Part shown: in pieces, positions 20,962 to 26,497 of the stretch | How positions within the stretch are numbered: position 1 is the stretch's first letter | Layout of the letters: every line of letters starts with the position of its first letter | Origin: CAYTED01 sp964537075 | Lineage (GTDB): Bacteria; Patescibacteriota; Minisyncoccia; Moranbacterales; UBA1568 | NCBI GenBank assembly: GCA_964537075.1 | Contig: CAZIBB010000008.1 | Location: forward strand, 1-26,497 | Direction of reading: 5' to 3' | Length of the DNA: 26,497 nucleotides | Position numbers and translations under genes: made by a program | Notes under the pieces: model-generated | Database searches by the model: none | The model's input: only the letters and a program-made list of their open reading frames with translations | What the model was told of the DNA's origin: nothing

Positions 20962-21068
20962 AACAACGGTCGTTCCCTGCCTACCGGCCCGCTTCGACTC
21001 GAATCGAGGCGAGCAGGCAGGCGCTTCTTGATCCGCTTCCGTCAGTTGACGGATGGCGGAGTCCGCTG
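20962..21068. repeat. Composite palindromic repeat (AACGGTCGTTCC family)
   Basis: Starts AACGGTCGTTCC as at 13275, contains CCTGCCT...AGGCAGG (about 20977-21022) with CTTCGACTCGAATCGAGG inside, then TCCGTCAGTTGACGGA (21038-21053), and ends GGCGGAGTCCGCTG. The 13275-13325 element is a shorter form, so the family is built by nesting palindromes. Confidence 0.75.
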
Positions 21069-21121
21069 TTTCATTTTTTTTCATACCTTGACAGGTTTCC
21101 CGAAGAGGATCTTTTTTGGTG

Positions 21122-21166
21122 TATACTGTCAGTAATTAAAAACCGAGGGAATGGTCGATCCCTTTT
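21122..21166 (+). promoter_or_regulatory. -10 element and leader hairpin before the DUF4383-like gene
   Basis: TATACT (21122-21127) without a well-spaced -35 (TTGACA at 21089 is 28 bp away). The leader of about 85 nt has AGGGA/TCCCT (21146-21150 and 21159-21163) followed by TTTT, a possible attenuator. Confidence 0.35.
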
Positions 21167-21218
21167 ATTCAGTAAAGCGTCAATCGCACGTTAGTTGAAC
21201 TGTTTAATACGTACACAT

Positions 21219-21572
21219 ATGCTGAAAACAATCGTTTCGGGGACGAGCGTCGTTCTTTTGGTCATCGGAGGTTTGGGATTTTTTTCCGATCCGCTCTTCG
21301 GTATTTTTGCCGTTGACCCACTGCATAATATCGTACATCTCCTGACCGGTGTGCTCGGATTGCTTGCGGTCAGTATGGATTGGGAACAGATGTTTGCCAA
21401 AGTGTTCGGTGCCGTCTATGGCGTAATCGCCCTTCTGGGATTCTTTACGGGAGGAGTGCTCGGGATAATCATGGTGAACACGGCGGACAATGTGCTTCAT
21501 CTGGTTCTCGCTCTTGTCTTCCTCTATTATGGGTTCGTCGCCACGAAGGAAGAATCACCGGTGCAGGGTTAG
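21219..21572 (+). CDS. DUF4383-like small membrane protein
   Basis: 117 aa from ATG at 21219. Four membrane helices. The PLHNIVHLLTGVLGLLA and NTADNVLHLVLALVFLYYGF segments, each with an N-x-x-H-L pattern, are typical of the DUF4383/DUF4345-type small membrane proteins. Function unknown. No Shine-Dalgarno is visible; an upstream in-frame ATG at 21195 is possible. A strong terminator follows. Confidence 0.8.
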   Translation: MLKTIVSGTSVVLLVIGGLGFFSDPLFGIFAVDPLHNIVHLLTGVLGLLAVSMDWEQMFAKVFGAVYGVIALLGFFTGGVLGIIMVNTADNVLHLVLALVFLYYGFVATKEESPVQG

Positions 21573-21587
21573 TGCGATTCGGTGGCA

Positions 21588-21612
21588 GAAACGCCCCCTC
21601 AGGGGCGTTTTC
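21588..21612 (+). terminator. Terminator after the DUF4383-like gene
   Basis: AAACGCCCC (21589-21597) and GGGGCGTTT (21602-21610) with a 4-nt loop and a T run. Confidence 0.9.
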
Positions 21613-21673
21613 GTTTCCTTGATGAGGCTCTGAAAGCATGATAGAGTACATTTTGTCGGATAAAAATTGCAAT

Positions 21674-21767
<94 letters not shown>

Positions 21768-21810
21768 GAGTCTGATAGGGTCAAGTAAGACAAAAGCACC
21801 CTTACCCAGG

Positions 21811-21863
21811 CCATTTTTCAAAAGCATTTTTGCTCGGAAAAATGGACGAGAGAAAGGGATTCG
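21811..21863. repeat. Hairpin plus inverted copy of a tRNA-Ser 3' end at the island edge
   Basis: CCATTTTTC (21811-21819) pairs with GAAAAATGG (21837-21845). 21843-21867 matches the reverse complement of the tRNA-Ser(GCT) T-arm and acceptor end, including the CCA, at about 21 of 25 positions. No tRNA body lies behind it. The 280 bp between the tRNA and the next gene hold this hairpin and no other feature. Confidence 0.65.
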
Positions 21864-22045
21864 AACCAGGCAACTTTAGACTGTCATTTTGTTGGCGGTT
21901 TTTTTGTGAAAAAAATAGTTGTTTTACCAAAGCCCTGGCTTGTTGTAGACTTAAAATAAGTTTAGGAACTTCAGCTAAAGGCTGATCTGCGTCCTGACGG
22001 AAATTCAGTAATACATTCAGTAATAAATTTTTTAAAACAAACAAG

Positions 22046-22225
22046 ATGCCTAGAAGAAAGCTAGAAGACGCTAACATTCGCAAGCTGACCAAATCCGGCA
22101 ACGGCTCCATAGGACTGACCCTTCCGATTGAATTGGTTCGAGAATTAGGTTGGCGAGAAAAGCAGAGAGTGGTAGTGAAAAGAATCAACGGGGGATTCGA
22201 AGTGAGGGATTATCGGAATAAGTAA
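22046..22225 (+). CDS. AbrB/MazE/SpoVT-type swapped-hairpin DNA-binding protein
   Basis: 59 aa. RKLTKSGNGSIGLTLPIELVRELGW is the AbrB-type core (SG.GS..LTLP...V..LGW), followed by QRVVVKRINGGFEVRDY, the second beta half. This family includes antitoxins and transition-state regulators binding DNA as dimers. It lies 63 bp upstream of the restriction-modification gene on the same strand, with a strong stem-loop between them, so it may control that gene. No Shine-Dalgarno is visible before the ATG. No toxin gene is adjacent. Confidence 0.8.
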   Translation: MPRRKLEDANIRKLTKSGNGSIGLTLPIELVRELGWREKQRVVVKRINGGFEVRDYRNK

Positions 22226-22232
22226 ATGATTT

Positions 22233-22272
22233 ATCCCGTTAGATTCACTCTGGGTGATCATCTAACCGGGAT
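22233..22272 (+). promoter_or_regulatory. Stem-loop/operator-like palindrome before the restriction-modification gene
   Basis: ATCCCGTTAGAT (22233-22244) pairs with ATCTAACCGGGAT (22260-22272) with one bulged base; inner TCAC/GTGA extends the hairpin. It ends just before GAGGAA, the ribosome binding site of the downstream gene. It may be an operator for the AbrB-like protein or an mRNA structure limiting translation; no T run follows. Confidence 0.6.
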
Positions 22273-22288
22273 TTGAGGAAATAAATGT

Positions 22289-24997
22289 ATGCCATTATCA
22301 TGGAATGAAATTAAATCCCGAGCCACTGAATTTTCTAAAGAATGGGAAAATGAAAGTTCGGAAGATGCGGAAGCTAAGTCTTTTTGGGATGGATTTTTCA
22401 ATGTATTTGGGTTAAGCCGGAGGCGCTTGGCGCAATTTGAGGTGCAGGTGAAAAAATATGGAGGGAATCAGGGGTTTATTGATTTATTCTGGCCGGGCAT
22501 GCTTTTGGTTGAACATAAATCCAAAGGAAGAAGTTTGGAAAAGGCCTATGCGCAAGCCATGGATTATTTTCCTGGAATTAAAGAAAAGGATCTACCAAAA
22601 TATGTCCTCGTTTCTGATTTTGAACATCTCAAGCTATATGATTTGGAGGAAAAAACCGAGCAGGAATTTTCTTTGAAAGAATTGCATAAAAAAGTGCATC
22701 TATTTGACTTCATCGCTGGCTATAAAAAACAAGAATATAAAGAAGAAGATGAGGTGAATATCAAGGCGGCAGAGCTGATGGGAAAATTATATGATGTCAT
22801 GGTCGAAACTGGTTTTTCTGGGCATGATCTTAATGTGTTTTTGGTCAGGACTCTTTTCTGCCTCTTTGCGGATGATGCCAATATATTTTTACATCATCAA
22901 TTCCGTCGCTATCTAGAAAATCGCACGAATGAAGATGGCAGTGATACAGGAATGCACCTTTTAACTTTATTTCAAATTCTCAACACTGCTCCCGAAAAAA
23001 GACAAGCCACGCTGGACGAGGAATTGGTGCAATTCCCATATGTAAATGGCGGACTTTTTGCTGAACAAATTATCGTCCCATCTTTCAATTCAGAAATGAG
23101 AAAGAAACTTTTGGATGCTTGTGAATTTGATTGGTCAAAAATCTCTCCGGCGATTTTCGGTTCGCTTTTCCAATCCGTGATGGACAAAGAAGCACGGCGA
23201 CATTTGGGAGCGCATTATACTTCAGAGAAAAATATCTTGAAGCTCATCAAGCCTTTATTTTTGGATGAGTTATATTCCGAGCTGGAATCTTGCGGAAAAA
23301 ACAATCAGAAACTTTTTGAATTTCAGGAAAAATTGACCAAGCTCAAATTTCTCGACCCAGCTTGTGGTTGTGGGAATTTTCTGGTCATCGCTTATCGCGA
23401 GCTCCGTCTCTTGGAATTGGAAATGCTCAAGACTTGCTTCGGCGTGCAAAGCCGTTTGGAGTTGTATGATTTGAAACAATATATCAAAGTTCATCCTGAA
23501 CAATTTTTTGGTATTGAAATCGATGAATTTCCGGCGCGGATCGCTCAGACTGCGATGTGGCTCATGGATCATCAGATGAACGAAAAAGCCAGTGAAATTT
23601 TTGGAAAAAATATCGTCGATCTTCCGCTCGGGAAAGGCGCGACGATTTTTGTCGGCAACGCTTTGCAGAAAGATTGGGAGGAAGTTGTGCCAAAGTCAGA
23701 GCTTTCGCATATTCTGGGCAATCCGCCGTTTATCGGTTCCAAGATGATGAGTAAAGAACAACGCGATGATATTATGGCAGTTTTTGGGAAAGTGAATGGC
23801 GTGGGTGTTTTGGATTATGTTTCCGGTTGGTATGTGAAGGCGGCGAAATATGTTCAAGGCACGCAAATAAAATGCGCTTTTGTTTCGACAAATTCAATCA
23901 CGCAGGGTGAGCAAGTGGGAATTTTGTGGGGCGAACTTTTGAAAAATTATGGCATCAAAATTCACTTTGCGCACAAAACTTTCAAGTGGAACAATGAAGC
24001 ACGCGGCAAAGCGGCGGTTTTCTGTGTGATTGTTGGATTTGCTAATTTTGATATGGACAAGAAATTGCTTTTTGAATATGAAGATGTGAAGGGTGAACCG
24101 CATGAAATCAAAGTGAAAAATATAAATCCGTATCTAGTGCCGGCGGATGATGTTATTGTCCAATCAAAACAAAATCCTGTTTGTGATGTGCTGAAAATGA
24201 GTTTTGGAAATATGCCACTGGATGGTGGAAATCTTTTGATGACAGATGATGAAAAAAATCAATTGTTGCAAAATAATCCTGAAGCAGAAAAATTTGTGAG
24301 ACCATTGATTAGCGCACGAGAATTTCTGAATAACGGAAAAAGATGGTGTTTGTGGCTGGTTGATGCCAAGCCTGAGGAAATAAAAGCCATTCCTGAAATA
24401 ATGGAAAGAATTGAAAAAGTGAAAAAATTTAGATTAGAAAGTAAAAGACCTTCAACAATTAAAAATGCTAATACGCCGACACTTTTTGGCGAGATTAGAA
24501 ATTTCGGTGATTCATTTGTTGTTGTGCCGAGGGTTTCTAGCGAAAATAGAAAGTATATTCCGATGGGATTTTTCGATAAAATTTTTATCGTGAGCGATAC
24601 TTGCATGGCCATTCCAAACGCAAATCTATATCATTTCGGAGTTTTGGGGAGTGAAATGCATATGACTTGGGTTCGTCATGTGTGTGGAAGACTGAAAAGT
24701 GATTTTCGCTATTCAAAAGATATTGTCTATAACAATTTCCCATGGCCGGAAGATTCAAGTGAGGACAAAACAAAAGCGGTTGAAAAATGTGCTCAAGAAG
24801 TTCTTGATGTGCGCTTGAAATATCCTACCAGCTCTCTGGCTGATTTATACGATCCGCTCACCATGCCGGCTGACTTGGTTAAAGCCCATCAAAACCTCGA
24901 TAGGGCAGTGGACAGTGCTTACGGCAAAAAGTCCTTCAATTCTTCGGCGGAACGGATGGAGTTTTTGTTTGGGTTGTATGAGAAATATACAAGCTAG
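22289..24997 (+). CDS. MmeI-like Type IIG/IIL restriction-modification enzyme
   Basis: 902 aa, full length for the family (MmeI is 919). The N-terminal nuclease has the exact D-x9-E-x-K motif (D65, E75, K77 in IDLFWPGMLLVEHK). A helical linker follows, then the N6-adenine methyltransferase with motif I LDPACGCGNF (about 355) and motif IV NPPF (about 478). The C-terminal part is the target recognition domain, ending with the RYSKDIVYNNFPWPE segment typical of this family. One polypeptide would both cut at a distance and methylate one strand of its site; the recognised sequence cannot be read here. Good ribosome binding site (GAGGAA, 8 nt). AT-richer than the housekeeping genes to the left, suggesting acquisition. 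Confidence 0.93.
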   Translation: MPLSWNEIKSRATEFSKEWENESSEDAEAKSFWDGFFNVFGLSRRRLAQFEVQVKKYGGNQGFIDLFWPGMLLVEHKSKGRSLEKAYAQAMDYFPGIKEKDLPKYVLVSDFEHLKLYDLEEKTEQEFSLKELHKKVHLFDFIAGYKKQEYKEEDEVNIKAAELMGKLYDVMVETGFSGHDLNVFLVRTLFCLFADDANIFLHHQFRRYLENRTNEDGSDTGMHLLTLFQILNTAPEKRQATLDEELVQFPYVNGGLFAEQIIVPSFNSEMRKKLLDACEFDWSKISPAIFGSLFQSVMDKEARRHLGAHYTSEKNILKLIKPLFLDELYSELESCGKNNQKLFEFQEKLTKLKFLDPACGCGNFLVIAYRELRLLELEMLKTCFGVQSRLELYDLKQYIKVHPEQFFGIEIDEFPARIAQTAMWLMDHQMNEKASEIFGKNIVDLPLGKGATIFVGNALQKDWEEVVPKSELSHILGNPPFIGSKMMSKEQRDDIMAVFGKVNGVGVLDYVSGWYVKAAKYVQGTQIKCAFVSTNSITQGEQVGILWGELLKNYGIKIHFAHKTFKWNNEARGKAAVFCVIVGFANFDMDKKLLFEYEDVKGEPHEIKVKNINPYLVPADDVIVQSKQNPVCDVLKMSFGNMPLDGGNLLMTDDEKNQLLQNNPEAEKFVRPLISAREFLNNGKRWCLWLVDAKPEEIKAIPEIMERIEKVKKFRLESKRPSTIKNANTPTLFGEIRNFGDSFVVVPRVSSENRKYIPMGFFDKIFIVSDTCMAIPNANLYHFGVLGSEMHMTWVRHVCGRLKSDFRYSKDIVYNNFPWPEDSSEDKTKAVEKCAQEVLDVRLKYPTSSLADLYDPLTMPADLVKAHQNLDRAVDSAYGKKSFNSSAERMEFLFGLYEKYTS

Positions 24998-25035
24998 TTT
25001 ATAAATAAGAAAAAACCTCAGTAAAATTTATTAAA

Positions 25036-25060
25036 AAATAGCGCTTTTAAGCCGCTATTT
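25036..25060. terminator. Hairpin downstream of the restriction-modification gene
   Basis: AAATAGCG (25036-25043) pairs with CGCTATTT (25053-25060). A T run follows only on the minus strand, so as a terminator for the plus-strand gene it is weak. Confidence 0.45.
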
Positions 25061-25082
25061 GGAGTTATTCACATCTAGGCTA

Positions 25083-25111
25083 TTGACAACCGAACATTTG
25101 GTCGGTATTAT
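25083..25111 (+). promoter_or_regulatory. Promoter with embedded LexA-type SOS box
   Basis: TTGACA (25083-25088), a 17-bp spacer and TATTAT (25106-25111). The spacer contains CGAACATTTGGTCG (25091-25104), matching the Gram-positive LexA box CGAACATATGTTCG at 12 of 14 positions, within a wider ACCGAACA/TGGTCGGT palindrome. Bound repressor would block polymerase. The ATG follows the -10 after 8 bp (leaderless). Confidence 0.85.
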
Positions 25112-25119
25112 TTAAGTAT

Positions 25120-25494
25120 ATGAAAAATATCACTATAAGGCAAAGAGAGGTTTTGATGGAAATTTATAATTTAACTCAGCATGGATTGCCACCAACCTTT
25201 GCTGAATTGCGTAAAAAATTAGGCGTTTCTTCAAATCAGACAATCAAGGATTTTATTAATACTCTTTCTGCCAAAGGATACATTAGGCAAGAGAGTAATA
25301 AGGCTAGGGCAATTTCAATTAGCGATAAAGGATTTGAAGAAATTAATGATGCTAATAAAAAAGCCGAGTTTACTCCTGAGTTTGATCCAATTACTAGCTT
25401 GTCTTCAAATATTTTTCATAAAGATATAAATAATAGTTCCAACTTTTCAAATAATACTCAGGAAATTAATTATACCTTTGAAATTCATAATTAA
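25120..25494 (+). CDS. LexA-like DNA-binding protein lacking the S24 protease domain
   Basis: 124 aa. Residues 1-67 match the LexA N-terminal winged helix: TIRQREVLMEIYNLTQHGLPPT, FAELRKKLGVSSNQTIKDFI, LSAKGYIRQESNKARAISI. After that, instead of the self-cleavage and dimerisation domain, there are about 55 polar residues rich in N and S without a recognisable fold. It therefore cannot be inactivated by RecA-stimulated autocleavage in the usual way. The LexA-type box in its promoter implies autorepression or control by a genomic LexA. It ends 15 bp before the proteasome-like gene and is presumably cotranscribed. Confidence 0.87.
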   Translation: MKNITIRQREVLMEIYNLTQHGLPPTFAELRKKLGVSSNQTIKDFINTLSAKGYIRQESNKARAISISDKGFEEINDANKKAEFTPEFDPITSLSSNIFHKDINNSSNFSNNTQEINYTFEIHN

Positions 25495-25509
25495 ATAAAT
25501 TTTAAAAAT

Positions 25510-26436
25510 ATGTCATTAGCAATAAATACAACAACCCCGGAAGGAATAGTTTTAGCTGCAGATAGTCGCCAATCATACCGAAATCGCAAAGGTGTTTCGC
25601 GAATCGGATCTGATGCGGCAACAAAATTATTTTTAATCAATAATCGAGTCGGTGTTGCCGTAACTGGATTGGCATTCTTACAGGAAGATGGTATTCCAAA
25701 AAATATAAGTAAATTTATTGAACAGTTCAAGCGAGAAGCTGAGGTGGAAAATCTATCTGTAAAAGAGGTTGCGGAAAAATTGCATGATATTTTTGATAAA
25801 AAACTGAAATGGCAAGATCAGCTGGAAAAATTACCAGAGCAAATTAAGAATAATTTCAAAAATCAGGGGTTGGAGGTTATAGAAATAAAACAAGAACAGC
25901 ATAGTTTGAAATTTAAAATTAAAGATCAGGCTGGAAATGTTAAGGATGGCGTGGCGGGAATTGATGGTCTAGTGCTTTTTGTTGCTGGATATAATGTCGA
26001 TGACTCTCACGAAGTTTATAATGTGTATATTCCAGGAGAAATTGTGCAAAGACGCGACAGTAGTCAAAAAGGAAAAGAATATGGCGCAAACTGGATCGGG
26101 CAAACCGATGTTGTCTCTAGAATTGTAAAAGGTTGGGATCCAAGAGTTTTTAATGCCCCTTTTGTTGGAGAGGCGATAAAACAAAAAGGACAACCAGAAG
26201 TAGAGAAACAACTTAATGGATTGGAGTATGCGATTAATTGGGGTGCAATGACCTTGCAAGATGCGGTTGATTTCACAATTCTTGTAATCCAAACTACTTC
26301 TGCAATGCAGAGATTCTCTGATGGTATACAAGCTGATCCTGGAGATATGCCAGGAGTCGGTGGCCCGGTAGATGTTTTAGTGATTACGCCTGATGGGTCG
26401 AAGTGGATTCAAAGAAAAGAATTAAAAGTGGAATAA
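25510..26436 (+). CDS. Proteasome/HslV-like N-terminal-nucleophile hydrolase
   Basis: 308 aa. The first 50 residues follow the proteasome beta/HslV pattern: after Met removal S1-LAINTTTPEGIVLAA-D17-SR, then TKLFLINNRVGVAVTG, where K38 (in ATKLF) could be the Lys33 equivalent. The C-terminal third (WGAMTLQDAVDFTILVIQTT, GGPVDVLVITPDG) matches the late helices and strands of that fold. About residues 72-145 form an added, charged and partly coiled-coil insertion (VKEVAEKLHDIFDKKLKW). If S1 is the nucleophile, this is a serine variant of a threonine family without propeptide. No unfoldase gene is in view. Cotranscribed with the LexA-like gene, hence probably damage-inducible. Function not known to me. 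Confidence 0.8.
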   Translation: MSLAINTTTPEGIVLAADSRQSYRNRKGVSRIGSDAATKLFLINNRVGVAVTGLAFLQEDGIPKNISKFIEQFKREAEVENLSVKEVAEKLHDIFDKKLKWQDQLEKLPEQIKNNFKNQGLEVIEIKQEQHSLKFKIKDQAGNVKDGVAGIDGLVLFVAGYNVDDSHEVYNVYIPGEIVQRRDSSQKGKEYGANWIGQTDVVSRIVKGWDPRVFNAPFVGEAIKQKGQPEVEKQLNGLEYAINWGAMTLQDAVDFTILVIQTTSAMQRFSDGIQADPGDMPGVGGPVDVLVITPDGSKWIQRKELKVE

Positions 26437-26439
26437 TAC

Positions 26440-26497
26440 ATGAAATTTTTTCAGATCTTCGGTCAAATAATTTTATTTGTAATTAATACCATAGTAA
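26440..26497 (+). CDS. Start of a third operon gene, cut by the window edge
   Basis: ATG 3 bp after the hydrolase stop opens a frame of at least 19 codons (MKFFQIFGQIILFVINTIV), the beginning of a membrane helix or signal anchor. The near-overlap suggests it belongs to the same operon. Nothing more can be said. Confidence 0.5.
   Translation, partial: MKFFQIFGQIILFVINTIV

Noticed and set aside
21802..22188. Minus-strand frame of 128 codons
   Set aside because: Antisense to the AbrB-like gene, whose core motif is clear.
22046..22225. Antitoxin of a toxin-antitoxin pair
   Set aside because: No small toxin-like gene adjoins it; the next gene is the restriction-modification enzyme.

Overview
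The window looks like a chromosome segment of a Candidate Phyla Radiation bacterium (Patescibacteria, Parcubacteria-like). This is inferred from compact housekeeping genes, small membrane proteins of a type common in that group, few Shine-Dalgarno sites, several apparently leaderless promoters, and a dense load of palindromic intergenic repeats. No single marker here fixes the taxon.

Layout. 1-1650: end of tRNA-His, a DoxX-like membrane protein, a pile of palindromic repeats, and on the minus strand a promoter- and terminator-bounded RNA of about 470 nt that I cannot assign to a family. 1655-8122 (minus strand): VanW-family protein, Hsp20, PrsW-like membrane protease, valyl-tRNA synthetase and TsaD. 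valS and tsaD both carry in-frame insertions made of the repeat families that also fill the intergenic DNA. 8123-9980: an orphan 23S rRNA fragment, tRNA-Glu with a duplicated 3' tail, a structured RNA with its own promoter and terminator, an inverted-repeat-flanked small reading frame, and a Leu-type tRNA with a CCA anticodon. 9980-15455: GH1 glycosidase, membrane GT2 glycosyltransferase, ABC exporter and a small unknown protein behind a long structured leader. 15717-21765: RecG, an unknown small protein, a class IV aminotransferase, a conserved membrane protein, an RRM protein, a DUF4383-like membrane protein and four tRNAs (Ser-TGA, Arg-GCG with a duplicated tail, Arg-CCG, Ser-GCT).

21800-26497 reads as an AT-richer accessory island beside tRNA-Ser(GCT). 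It holds an AbrB-type regulator followed by a full-length MmeI-like restriction-modification enzyme, then a two-gene operon. That operon pairs a LexA DNA-binding domain lacking the LexA protease domain, with a near-consensus Gram-positive-type LexA box inside its own promoter, with a proteasome/HslV-like N-terminal-nucleophile hydrolase whose mature first residue would be serine. A third, membrane-type frame starts at the window edge. This SOS-box/proteasome-like pair is the best candidate for an undescribed system.

The second theme is repeat biology. Two tRNA genes (Glu, Arg-GCG) lack an encoded CCA and are followed about 150-170 bp later by an 18-bp copy of their own 3' end that does have the CCA, with an inverted T-arm copy in between. 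Several dispersed palindromes are nested in one another and have entered essential genes without breaking the frame.
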